From: UBA5336 sp964492485
GTDB taxonomy: Bacteria; Pseudomonadota; Alphaproteobacteria; Caulobacterales; Hyphomonadaceae
Direction: 5' to 3'
DNA: 13,960 nucleotides
Assembly (NCBI GenBank): GCA_964492485.1
Contig: CAZBKM010000028.1
Location: forward strand, 1 to 13,960
The notes under the pieces are model-generated. The model made no database searches, was not told where the DNA came from, and saw nothing but the letters and a program-made list of their open reading frames with translations. This document shows, in pieces, positions 1 to 6,018 of this stretch (positions are counted from its first letter, which is position 1; the number at the start of each line of letters is the position of its first letter). Both the position numbers and the translations under genes were made by a program.

Positions 1-53
1 TGCGACCCCCGGTCCCCCAGACCGGTGCGCTAACCGGGCTGCGCCACGTTCCG
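1..53 (-). tRNA. tRNA-Pro (anticodon GGG), 3' end outside the window
   Basis: Read on the minus strand, the sequence starts with a 5' acceptor half CGGAACG. A D-arm follows (GCGC stem around AGCCCGGTTA), then an anticodon arm with stem CCGGT/ACCGG and loop CTGGGGG, which places GGG at the anticodon. A variable loop starting GGGTC and the first bases of the T-arm come next. About 24 nucleotides (T-arm, 3' acceptor strand and CCA) fall outside the window. The GGG anticodon reads CCC and CCU proline codons. It is the last gene of the minus-strand block and appears to have its own promoter. Confidence 0.9.
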
Positions 54-56
54 AAC

Positions 57-94
57 AGGGCGCCCTTATAGGCGCGCCCACGCTTGTAAGGCAA
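57..94 (-). promoter_or_regulatory. Putative promoter of tRNA-Pro with GC-rich discriminator
   Basis: On the minus strand there is a -35-like TTGCCT (89-94), an 18-base spacer and a -10-like TATAAG (65-70). The tRNA 5' end lies 11 bases past the -10. The discriminator right after the -10 is pure G/C (GGCGCCC), the signature expected of stringently controlled stable-RNA promoters. The -10 is also flanked by the inverted repeat GGGCGC/GCGCCC (58-63 and 74-79). The elements are seen; promoter function is inferred. Confidence 0.55.
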
Positions 95-111
95 ATGGGA
101 ATTTGCGCCGC

Positions 112-654
112 TCAGGCGGCCTTGCGCTCCCGCGCGGCGTCCAGGCGGCTTTTCAGGTCGGTCATCTCCGCCAGCATCGCGCGGAGCCGCTCTGGTGAGC
201 CCTCCCCCGCAGACTTGCCGTTGGCCTGTTCAACCGCTGCGGCGCCGAACGTGTCAGCCGGACGGATTTCGTTGCCAGCGGGTGCGGCGAAGGCTGCCTT
301 AACGGTGTCCTGCATCATGTGGACAGGCTGGGGCGAGTCGTCGGACCGCGCCAGACGCGCCTGCCCGGAAAGAACGGCGGCCACGCCCTGCTCGTCGAGC
401 AGCGCCTTGGCCCCCTTCAGCGTCATGCCCCGGCGATGAACCAGGAGCTGGATGGCACGCAGCGCGTCGAGGTCGGCGCGGCGGAACAGCCGGCGGCCAT
501 CGGGACGCTTCAGTGGCTTCACATGGCGGGGAAACCGGCTCTCCCAATAGCGCAGCACATGGGTCTGCAGTCCAAGCTCCCGGGCGGCCTCGCCGATGGA
601 GCGATAGGCCTCATCGGACTTTGCGGGGGCGGACTTGCTGACGGCTGCGGCCAT
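112..654 (-). CDS. MerR-family transcriptional regulator of the ihfA-linked alphaproteobacterial type
   Basis: The 180-residue protein has an N-terminal winged helix-turn-helix of the MerR superfamily at about residues 17-90: YRSIGEAARELG, then LRYWESRFP, then the wing RPDGRRLFRRADLD, then RGMTLKGAKALLDEQG. The middle (about 95-150) is low-complexity and probably disordered. A short helical, charged segment at 155-178 could be a dimerising coiled coil. There is no cysteine or histidine metal-binding C-terminal domain, so it is not a classical metal sensor. It starts 24 bases after the ihfA stop with a good Shine-Dalgarno AAGGA (663-667), which suggests cotranscription with ihfA. This MerR-ihfA pairing is common in alphaproteobacteria; its regulon is not known to me. 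Confidence 0.88.
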   Translation of the reverse strand: MAAAVSKSAPAKSDEAYRSIGEAARELGLQTHVLRYWESRFPRHVKPLKRPDGRRLFRRADLDALRAIQLLVHRRGMTLKGAKALLDEQGVAAVLSGQARLARSDDSPQPVHMMQDTVKAAFAAPAGNEIRPADTFGAAAVEQANGKSAGEGSPERLRAMLAEMTDLKSRLDAARERKAA

Positions 655-678
655 TGGTCGGTTCCTTCGTCTCTGGGA

Positions 679-981
679 TCAGGTTTCGTGGCGGGCGTTG
701 ACCCGGTCCTTCAGGAGCGGCGAAGGCCGGAAGCTGACGACACGCCGGGCGCTGATGCGCGCCTGCTCGCCGGTCTTGGGATTGCGACCCTCGCGGGCGG
801 TCTTCTCGCGCACGACGAAATTGCCGAAGCGCGACAGCTTCACGACTCCCTGGTCTTCCAGGGCGTCGGTGATCAGGTCGAGCGTCGTGTCCAGCAGGTC
901 GCTCGATTCCTGGCGTGTGACACCGATCTTGCGAACGATGGCATCCGTGACTTCCGCACGCGTGACCGTTTTTTCGGCCAT
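679..981 (-). CDS. ihfA: Integration host factor subunit alpha
   Basis: The 100-residue protein has the normal IHF/HU size. IHF is a heterodimer that bends DNA sharply and assists replication, recombination and transcription. Visible family marks are VKLSRFGNF (48-55), the DNA-intercalating arm GRNPKTGE (65-72, proline P68) and ARRVVSFRPSPLLKDRV after it. The NPKTGE plus ARRVV pattern fits the alpha subunit rather than beta or HU. The start is well supported by AAGGAGGG (987-994), 5 bases upstream of the ATG. It follows fabH after 135 bases, long enough for its own promoter, and precedes the MerR gene. The AT-rich upstream stretch and two copies of a 10-base repeat suggest independent control. 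Confidence 0.95.
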   Translation of the reverse strand: MAEKTVTRAEVTDAIVRKIGVTRQESSDLLDTTLDLITDALEDQGVVKLSRFGNFVVREKTAREGRNPKTGEQARISARRVVSFRPSPLLKDRVNARHET

Positions 982-993
982 GGCCGCCCTCCT

Positions 994-1049
994 TGTCTTA
1001 ACGGGTAAAGCCCATGTCTTAACGAAAGATTTTTTCGTCAGACCGTCAA
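994..1049 (-). promoter_or_regulatory. Candidate ihfA promoter/operator region with tandem 10-base repeat
   Basis: On the minus strand a -35-like TTGACG lies at 1044-1049, followed by the most AT-rich stretch of this gap and then CGTTAAGACA at 1015-1024. An identical CGTTAAGACA recurs at 994-1003, exactly 21 bases (two helical turns) downstream and abutting the ihfA Shine-Dalgarno. A small inverted repeat ACGAAA/TTTCGT (1022-1027, 1032-1037) lies between the -35 and the repeats. No clean -10 hexamer is seen at 16-18 bases, so the promoter call is tentative. The repeat itself is certain. Confidence 0.4.
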
Positions 1050-1116
1050 ATGAAGGCGAAGACAGAAATGCGCTACCCGCTCTTTCGGGCAGGATGGGCC
1101 GACACCGGAGCCTGCG

Positions 1117-2091
1117 TCAGAGGCGAAACAGGCTCGCCCCCCAGCTGAACCCGCCGCCCATGGCTTCCGACAGGATGAGCTGCCCGGGCCGGATGTCGCC
1201 CGCGGCCACGGCCGTGGCCAGGGCCAGGGGGATGGAGGCCGCCGATGTGTTGCCGTGCTCGCCGACGGTGGAGACGACGCGCGCCTCGTCAATGCCGAGC
1301 TTGCGCGCCACGCCGTCCAGGATGCGCTGATTGGCCTGGTGGGGCACGAACCAGTCGATGTCGTCGGTCGTCAGCCCGGTATCCGCCAGGATCCGGGTGA
1401 CGGCGTCGGAAATGTTCGCGACGGCGTGCTTGAACACCTTGTTGCCCTGCATCCGCACATGACCAACGGTGCCGGTGGAACTGACCCCGCCATCGACATA
1501 GAGCAGGTCGGCCTTCGTCCCGTCGGTGCGCAGATGATGGGCGATCACGCCCTCGTCGGCGCGCGGGCCGGCAGGCCGGGCCTCCAGCACCACAGCGCCG
1601 CCGCCATCGCCGAACAGGACGCAGGTCGACCGGTCGGACCAATCGAGCAGGCGGCTGAACGTTTCCGCACCGATCACAATGGCGGTGCGAAACTGGCCCT
1701 GGCGCAAGAGGGCGTCGGCGGTGGACAGCGCAAACAGGAAGCCCGAGCAGACCGCCTGGACATCGAATGCCGCCCCGGTCCCCATGCCCAGCTTTGCCTG
1801 GACGGCTGTGGCCGTGGCCGGGAAGGTCTGGTCGGGCGTGGTCGTGGCCAGGACGATCAGGTCGACCCGGTCTGCCGCAAGCCCCGCCGCATCAAGCGCG
1901 CGCCGGGCGGCGGCCGTGGCAATGTCGGAGGTCAGTTCTCCCTCGGCGGCGATGTGGCGCTTGCGGATGCCGGTTCGCTCGCGGATCCAGTCGTCGGAGG
2001 TGTCGACCATGCGGGCGAGATCGTCATTCGTCAGCACCCGCTCGGGAAGATAGGCGCCGACGCCCCGAATATGTGAACGAAGGTCGGTCAT
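1117..2091 (-). CDS. fabH: 3-oxoacyl-ACP synthase III (FabH)
   Basis: This beta-ketoacyl-ACP synthase III starts type II fatty-acid synthesis by condensing acetyl-CoA (or another short acyl-CoA) with malonyl-ACP. At 324 residues it has the usual length. The catalytic triad is visible: Cys115 in AVCSGF, His251 in VPHQANQRIL and Asn281 in GEHGNTSAAS. Other hallmarks are the N-terminal GVGAYLPERVLTND, LFGDGGGAVVLE (159-170) and the C-terminal EAMGGGFSWGAS. Its ATG overlaps the plsX stop as ATGA with no strong Shine-Dalgarno, so it is probably translated by coupling to plsX. The plsX-fabH order is conserved across proteobacteria. Confidence 0.97.
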   Translation of the reverse strand: MTDLRSHIRGVGAYLPERVLTNDDLARMVDTSDDWIRERTGIRKRHIAAEGELTSDIATAAARRALDAAGLAADRVDLIVLATTTPDQTFPATATAVQAKLGMGTGAAFDVQAVCSGFLFALSTADALLRQGQFRTAIVIGAETFSRLLDWSDRSTCVLFGDGGGAVVLEARPAGPRADEGVIAHHLRTDGTKADLLYVDGGVSSTGTVGHVRMQGNKVFKHAVANISDAVTRILADTGLTTDDIDWFVPHQANQRILDGVARKLGIDEARVVSTVGEHGNTSAASIPLALATAVAAGDIRPGQLILSEAMGGGFSWGASLFRL

Positions 2092-3137
2092 GCGGCTGTA
2101 TCCGAGGAGGCCGGCTCGAGCCCCATGGCCCGCACCCGCGACAGGCTCGCGGCGACCTCGTCCTTATAATCGCTGGTCGCCAGGTCAGTGGCAAGCTGTA
2201 GCGCCGTGGCGAAGCCCTTGGCGTCGGTGCCGCCATGGCTCTTCACCGAAACGCCGTTCAGGCCGAGCAGCACGCCGCCATTCACGTTGCTGGGATCCAT
2301 ACGCTCGCTCAACTGGCCCAGGCCGCGGGCCGCGATGGCCGCGCCGACCTTCGCCAACAGGGAGGAGGTGAGCGCCTCGCGAACGAACTGGCCCACAAGG
2401 CGCGCGGTCCCCTCCGCGCTCTTGAGGGCGATGTTGCCGGAGAAGCCGTCGGTGACGACCACGTCGACCGTACCGGCCGAGATGTCGTTGCCTTCGACGA
2501 AGCCGCGATAGTCGATATCGATGCCCGTGCGCGTGATGAGCTCATGGGCGCGGCGCACTTCCTCATGGCCCTTCATCTCCTCGGAGCCGACATTCAGGAT
2601 GCCCACGCGTGGGCGCGACTTGCCGGTGATCGCGCGGGCATAGGCCTCGCCCATGATCGCATAGGTCAGAAGCTGGTGTCCGTCGGCCTCAAGGGTCGCT
2701 CCCACATCCAGCACCACCACCCGCCCGGTCAGGGTTGGCCAGAGCGCCGTCATGGCGGGGCGGTGCACCCCTTCGATCTTGCGCAGCGCCAGCATGGAAA
2801 TGGCCATCAGGGCACCGGTGTTGCCGGCCGAGACGGCGGCGTGGGCCTCGCCGGACTTCACGCTCGCCACCGCACGCCACATGGACGACTCGCGCTTGCG
2901 GAGCGCCTGGGACGGCTTGTCGGACATGCCGACGGCTACCTCGGTATGCTGAAGGACACAGCGGTCGCGCAGCGCCGGTTCGGCCTCGATCAACGGCTCC
3001 ACCCGCGCGGCGTCGCCATGCAGGATGAACCCTACATCGTCGCGACGCGCCGCAAAGCGCGCCAGCCCGTCCACCACAACGCCGGGGGCACGGTCGCCGC
3101 CCATCGCGTCGACAGACAGAACGAGTTGATCGGCCAT
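2088..3137 (-). CDS. plsX: Phosphate acyltransferase PlsX
   Basis: PlsX converts acyl-ACP and phosphate to acyl-phosphate, the donor for PlsY in glycerophospholipid synthesis; it is a peripheral membrane enzyme. The 349-residue product starting MADQLVLSVDAMGGD matches the family N-terminus. Other family segments are SAGNTGALMAIS (103-114), the GNDIS...VVVTDGFSGNIALKSAEG block (216-243) and LLGLNGVSVKSHG (290-302). The reading frame stays open 64 codons further upstream, but that stretch overlaps the chaperone gene and has no family character. The chosen ATG has GGAG (3144-3147) just upstream. A small oddity is VVLDVGATLE at 141-150, where the family usually has GAN. The stop overlaps the fabH start. 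Confidence 0.96.
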   Translation of the reverse strand: MADQLVLSVDAMGGDRAPGVVVDGLARFAARRDDVGFILHGDAARVEPLIEAEPALRDRCVLQHTEVAVGMSDKPSQALRKRESSMWRAVASVKSGEAHAAVSAGNTGALMAISMLALRKIEGVHRPAMTALWPTLTGRVVVLDVGATLEADGHQLLTYAIMGEAYARAITGKSRPRVGILNVGSEEMKGHEEVRRAHELITRTGIDIDYRGFVEGNDISAGTVDVVVTDGFSGNIALKSAEGTARLVGQFVREALTSSLLAKVGAAIAARGLGQLSERMDPSNVNGGVLLGLNGVSVKSHGGTDAKGFATALQLATDLATSDYKDEVAASLSRVRAMGLEPASSDTAA

Positions 3138-3150
3138 GTCGTGCTCCGAA

Positions 3151-3178
3151 TCCGGCCCTGCGCCCGCGACGGGCCGGA
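3151..3178 (-). promoter_or_regulatory. Perfect 8-bp hairpin in the chaperone-plsX gap
   Basis: TCCGGCCC and GGGCCGGA (3171-3178 and 3151-3158 on the plus strand) form a perfect stem with a 12-base loop. It fills most of the 43 bases between the chaperone stop and the plsX start and ends 3 bases before the plsX Shine-Dalgarno. No T-run follows, so it is not a standard intrinsic terminator. It may be an RNA processing or stabilising element, or may modulate plsX translation. Confidence 0.5.
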
Positions 3179-3180
3179 CA

Positions 3181-3738
3181 CTAGGCGCGGCCCTGTCCGG
3201 ATGCAACGGGTGTTTGGGGCCAGTCTGCACGCCCACTCGCAAGGGTTTCGTCCGGGCACCGATCAAGGCGGTCGGCGGCCTCCAGCGCATAGGCAGCCAG
3301 CGTCGCCGGCGCCAGCCCGCCGAGACCATTGCGCGACAGCACCGCCTCCACGGCGTCCGGCCCGCCTCCGGAGTCGAGCGTGCCGGCCAGGGCGGTTGCC
3401 AGCCCGTAGAGGGCTTCTCCCCGTTTGCGGACCTTCCGCGCGATGGTGGTGTCGCCCACTCCCTCCTCGCGCAGCGCGTAGTCGACCCGATCCATCAGCG
3501 CCTCGCCAAGGGCTTCGGCCAGGTCGCCTCCCCCTTTGCCCATGGCCCGCAGCCGGCGCAGCATCAGCGCGCCGTGCAGCGCCATCAGGTCGAACCGCCC
3601 ATCGAACGTGTCGTCTGCCAGGCCTGTGCGGTAGAAGTCCGGCTGACGGGCCTGCGCCACCACGGCGTCGGCCAGGGCCACGGCCGCTGTCCGGACGCGC
3701 CTGCGTCGGCCCAGCCAGTTCGGGAAAAGTCCAGCCAA
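3181..3738 (-). CDS. Ubiquinol-cytochrome c chaperone family protein (CBP3/UQCC1-like)
   Basis: The segment QARQPDFYRTGLADDTFDGR followed by FDLMALHGALMLRRLRAMG matches the bacterial ubiquinol-cytochrome c chaperone family (PF03981), homologues of mitochondrial Cbp3/UQCC1, which assist cytochrome b and bc1 complex assembly. The domain spans most of the protein, with further conserved helices around ALGEALMDRVDYALREEGVGD. I choose a TTG start at 3738 because GGAGGG (3744-3749) lies 5 bases upstream and the resulting N-terminus (xAGLFPNWLGRRRR, 185 residues) fits the family. In-frame alternatives are ATG at 3771 and GTG at 3789, neither with a visible Shine-Dalgarno. It is divergent from bamE and followed by plsX after 43 bases. 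Confidence 0.8.
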   Translation of the reverse strand: MAGLFPNWLGRRRRVRTAAVALADAVVAQARQPDFYRTGLADDTFDGRFDLMALHGALMLRRLRAMGKGGGDLAEALGEALMDRVDYALREEGVGDTTIARKVRKRGEALYGLATALAGTLDSGGGPDAVEAVLSRNGLGGLAPATLAAYALEAADRLDRCPDETLASGRADWPQTPVASGQGRA

Positions 3739-3763
3739 ATGTGCCCTCCGGCTTGCCAAGGCC

Positions 3764-3780
3764 AAGCCCATGTCTTTACG
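3764..3780 (-). promoter_or_regulatory. 17-base motif shared with the ihfA upstream region
   Basis: The minus strand reads CGTAAAGACATGGGCTT, 25 bases before the proposed TTG start. The same sequence with one mismatch (CGTTAAGACATGGGCTT) occurs at 1008-1024, 26 bases before the ihfA start. The shared position suggests a common promoter-proximal or leader element. If the chaperone gene instead starts at the ATG at 3771, the motif would contain that start codon. Confidence 0.35.
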
Positions 3781-3809
3781 AGGAGGCACGATCTAGCAGG
3801 AGTTGGCGC

Positions 3810-4289
3810 ATGGCGCGAGTTGGAGTGTTCGCCGCAATCGTCCTGGCCGGCCTGGCCACGGCGTGTGTCTCGCCGTCGCGCGACTATCATGGCTATATCG
3901 CAGACGAGGCACAGCCGACCGAAATGGAGCCCGGCGTGGATACCCGCTCGACGGTCCTGGCGAAGCTGGGCAGCCCGTCCACGGAGAGCGTGTTCGACGA
4001 AAGCACCTGGTTCTACATGTCGGTTACCACGTCACGCTTCGCCTTCTTCAAGCCGAAGACGGTGCGCCGACAGATCACGGCCATTCGCTTCGGTGAGGAT
4101 GACAGGGTCGAAGACGTGCTGCAGTACGATCTGCAGGATGGAAAGGTGATCAACTATGCCGTGCGCGAGACCCCGACGCTCGGCCGCCGGATGAGCCTGC
4201 TCGAACAGATCCTGGGCAGCGTTGGCGCGGTTGCCCTGCCCCAGACGAATGAAGCGACCCCCTCCAACCCGACGGGGCGACCCAACTGA
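3810..4289 (+). CDS. bamE: Outer-membrane assembly lipoprotein BamE (SmpA/OmlA family)
   Basis: The 159-residue protein has a lipoprotein signal peptide: MARV followed by a hydrophobic core and GLATAC, so lipidation is expected at Cys19. The lipobox is slightly loose, with alanine at -3. The SmpA/OmlA domain follows: MEPGVDTRSTVLAKLGSPSTES, then STWFYMSVTTSRFAFFKP, then RQITAIRFGEDDRVEDVLQYDLQDG. The long C-terminal RETPTLGRRMSLLEQILGSVG is typical of alphaproteobacterial members. BamE is a periplasm-facing lipoprotein of the BAM complex that inserts beta-barrel proteins. The ATG is preceded by AGGAG (3798-3802). The frame is open far upstream, but that region is antisense to plsX and the chaperone gene. 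Two palindromic repeats begin one base after the stop codon. Confidence 0.9.
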   Translation: MARVGVFAAIVLAGLATACVSPSRDYHGYIADEAQPTEMEPGVDTRSTVLAKLGSPSTESVFDESTWFYMSVTTSRFAFFKPKTVRRQITAIRFGEDDRVEDVLQYDLQDGKVINYAVRETPTLGRRMSLLEQILGSVGAVALPQTNEATPSNPTGRPN

Positions 4290-4290
4290 A

Positions 4291-4334
4291 GCGTTTCCAG
4301 GCGACGTGGGTACCGGTTCGCCGTCCGGAAACGC
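4291..4334 (+). repeat. Interspersed palindromic repeat, copy 1
   Basis: This 44-base imperfect palindrome has an outer stem GCGTTTCC (4291-4298) pairing with GGAAACGC (4327-4334). An inner part has GGCGA near the left arm and TCGCC near the right, around a GGTACC centre. It begins one base after the bamE stop codon. It resembles the short palindromic intergenic elements built on ACCGGT-like cores that are scattered in many alphaproteobacterial genomes. Related copies are at 4349-4390 and 12676-12715. Confidence 0.85.
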
Positions 4335-4348
4335 GACACTAAGACAAC

Positions 4349-4390
4349 CGTTTCCAGGCGAAGTGGGTACCGGTTCGCCGTCCGGAACGC
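4349..4390 (+). repeat. Interspersed palindromic repeat, copy 2
   Basis: This is a second, same-orientation copy 14 bases after copy 1. It is nearly identical through the core; the clear changes are GGCGAAGTG instead of GGCGACGTG and one A missing in the right arm (GGAACG instead of GGAAACG). With the missing base the outer stem is shorter or bulged. The closeness and identity suggest a tandem duplication. Confidence 0.85.
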
Positions 4391-4592
4391 AGGAAACCAT
4401 GGAGCTGAGGCGTCACGCCCCGCCCTGGGCCGGAGGCGGCCGGGCCGGTGGACGCGCGCGATGCCGGTGGTTCACCGGACCCCGTCCGGTCTGCTAGTAC
4501 TCCGTCGCGCGTCGGCCTGACGCAGCGCATTATTTGCGAAACCTGTTAAGTAAGCGTGCGTATCCCACTTTTCGCCTTTCGGGGAGTTCGCA
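4391..4592 (+). other. Rest of the bamE-cydA intergenic region
   Basis: After the two repeats (4291-4390), this part of the 303-base gap holds a GC-rich stretch with overlapping hairpins (4464-4490). A clearly more AT-rich stretch follows at about 4528-4570, including TATTTGCGAAACC and TGTTAAGTAAG, and is the best place for the cydA promoter. I cannot assign confident -35 and -10 hexamers and see no FNR/FixK-type TTGAT-N4-ATCAA site. The cydA Shine-Dalgarno GGGGAG is at 4581-4586. No gene is recognised here. Confidence 0.5.
4464..4490 (+). promoter_or_regulatory. Overlapping, mutually exclusive hairpins upstream of cydA
   Basis: CCGGTG (4464-4469) pairs with CACCGG (4473-4478) around the loop GTT. 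The same middle segment, as ACCGGAC (4474-4480), pairs perfectly with GTCCGGT (4484-4490) around the loop CCC. Only one can form at a time, as in attenuator-like switches. No T-run follows on either strand. It lies about 100 bases before cydA and may be upstream of its promoter, so it could instead mark the 3' end of the bamE transcript. Confidence 0.4.
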
Positions 4593-6005
4593 ATGGAATT
4601 TGACGCCCTGTTTCTTTCGCGGCTGCAATTCGCGTTCGTCGTTGCCTTTCACATCATGTTTCCCGCCTTCACGATCGGACTGGCGGCGTTTCTGGCCGTG
4701 TGCGAAGGGCTGTGGCTGCGCACGGGCCGAGACGTCTTCCGGCGCCTTTACCTGCACTGGGTGAAGATCTTCGCGCTGGCCTTCGCCATGGGCGTCGTCT
4801 CCGGCGTCGTCATGAGCTACCAGTTCGGCACCAACTGGGCCGCCTTCTCCGACAAGGCTGGCAGCGTGATCGGCCCGCTTCTCGGGTATGAGGTGCTCAC
4901 GGCCTTCTTCCTAGAAGCGACCTTCCTGGGCGTGATGCTGTTCGGCTGGAAAAAGGTCGGCAACCGCCTGCACTTCATTTCGACCTGTGCCGTGGCCATC
5001 GGCACGACCATCTCCGCCTTCTGGATCCTGTCGGCCAATAGCTGGATGCAGACCCCCGCCGGCTATGCCATCGATCCGGAAACCGGCAATTTCTATGCGA
5101 CCGACTGGCTGGCGGTCATCTTCTCGCCGAGCTTCCCGTCCCGCCTCGTGCACATGCTGCTGGCGGCCTACATCACCACCGCCGCGGTCATACTGGCGGC
5201 CGGCGCCTGGCAGGTTCTGCGTCACCGCGTGAGCGAGCCGACCCGCTGGCAGATCCGCATGGCAGCCGGCACGTTGGCGGTCCTGATGCCCGTGCAGATC
5301 TGGGCGGGCCACTGGTCGGGCGAGGTCGCACACCATCACCAGCCGGCGAAGGTCGCCGCCATGGAAGGCTGGTGGGAGACGCGCGACGTCCAGCCGACCC
5401 ACCTGTTCGGTTTCCCCGACGAGGCGGCGGAGACGAACCATCTGCAGGTTTCCATTCCAGGCACCAGCCCCTTCCTGTTTCCCGAAGGCGCGGAACTGAA
5501 GGGTCTCAAGGATTTCCCGGAAAGTGAACGCCCGCCGGTGTCGCCGGTCTTCTGGAGCTTCCGGGTGATGGTTGGCGCGGGCCTCGTAATGCTGTTCCTT
5601 GGTCTCTGGGGCCTGTGGCTGTGGCGCGCGGGACGACTCGACCGACCAGGCCTGTTCCACATGCTGGCCGTACCCGGTGGCACGCTGGGTTTCGTGGCCG
5701 TGATCACCGGCTGGATCGTGGCCGAGGTCGGCCGCCAGCCCTATACGGTCTACGGCGTGTTGCGCACGGAAGACAGCCTGTCGCCGGTCTCGGCCGGCCA
5801 GGTGGCGACCTCGCTGCTCGTGTTCCTCGTGGTCTATGCCATCATCTTTACTGCGGGCGTGGTCTACATGGCGCGCATCGCGACACGCGGTTTCGGCACC
5901 GACGAGGACGTCCCGCCGGGTCGCGACCGTCGAGCGCCCGGTACGCCCCTCGGTGCGGTCGATGATCCCGCCGAACTGCCTGGCAATGTCTCACCCGCCG
6001 AATAG
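4593..6005 (+). CDS. cydA: Cytochrome bd-type quinol oxidase subunit I, cyanide-insensitive (CioA) type
   Basis: Subunit I of a bd-family oxidase oxidises quinol and reduces O2 to water at the cytoplasmic membrane. The 470-residue sequence shows haem-ligand histidines H20 (AFHIMFP) and H187 (RLVHMLL), the probable axial methionine M326 in FWSFRVMVG, the E100/E108 pair (GYEVLTAFFLEATF), and quinol-site K253 and E258 in QPAKVAAMEGWWET. The periplasmic Q-loop is short and the C-terminal signature reads GRQPYTVYGVLRT, both pointing to the cyanide-insensitive (CIO) subfamily rather than E. coli-like CydA. A hydrophilic tail of about 40 residues follows the last helix. The start has GGGGAG 6 bases upstream. 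It is the first gene of cydA-cydB-DUF2474. No cydDC genes are present here, as is usual for CIO loci. Confidence 0.95.
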   Translation: MEFDALFLSRLQFAFVVAFHIMFPAFTIGLAAFLAVCEGLWLRTGRDVFRRLYLHWVKIFALAFAMGVVSGVVMSYQFGTNWAAFSDKAGSVIGPLLGYEVLTAFFLEATFLGVMLFGWKKVGNRLHFISTCAVAIGTTISAFWILSANSWMQTPAGYAIDPETGNFYATDWLAVIFSPSFPSRLVHMLLAAYITTAAVILAAGAWQVLRHRVSEPTRWQIRMAAGTLAVLMPVQIWAGHWSGEVAHHHQPAKVAAMEGWWETRDVQPTHLFGFPDEAAETNHLQVSIPGTSPFLFPEGAELKGLKDFPESERPPVSPVFWSFRVMVGAGLVMLFLGLWGLWLWRAGRLDRPGLFHMLAVPGGTLGFVAVITGWIVAEVGRQPYTVYGVLRTEDSLSPVSAGQVATSLLVFLVVYAIIFTAGVVYMARIATRGFGTDEDVPPGRDRRAPGTPLGAVDDPAELPGNVSPAE

Positions 6006-6018
6006 GAGCCGAACCCAC

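Noticed and set aside
1..111. tRNA-linked integrative element
   Set aside because: tRNA genes are frequent integration sites, but the visible flank is ordinary core genes and the 3' end of the tRNA, where attachment sites lie, is outside the window.
1074..1091. Terminator after fabH
   Set aside because: On the minus strand TGCCCG/CGGGTA forms a short stem with a wobble pair, but no T-run follows, so terminator function is not supported.
319..2076. Plus-strand frames of about 230-270 codons opposite the MerR gene, ihfA and fabH
   Set aside because: They mirror genes with recognisable domains, lack ribosome sites and family motifs, and arise from the high GC content.
2235..3809. Long plus-strand open frame running into bamE
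   Set aside because: It is antisense to plsX and the chaperone gene, which have clear family motifs, and its translation is low-complexity and Arg/Pro/Gly-rich. Only the part from 3810 (signal peptide and BamE domain) is real.
4291..4390. Two closely spaced repeats as a minimal CRISPR array
   Set aside because: Only two units with a 14-base spacer, strong palindromy, a distant third copy after another gene and no cas genes; these are interspersed palindromes.
4528..4570. FNR/FixK or CtrA site ahead of cydA
   Set aside because: No TTGAT-N4-ATCAA palindrome and no TTAA-N7-TTAA spacing were found; only a single TTAAG-like half site is present.
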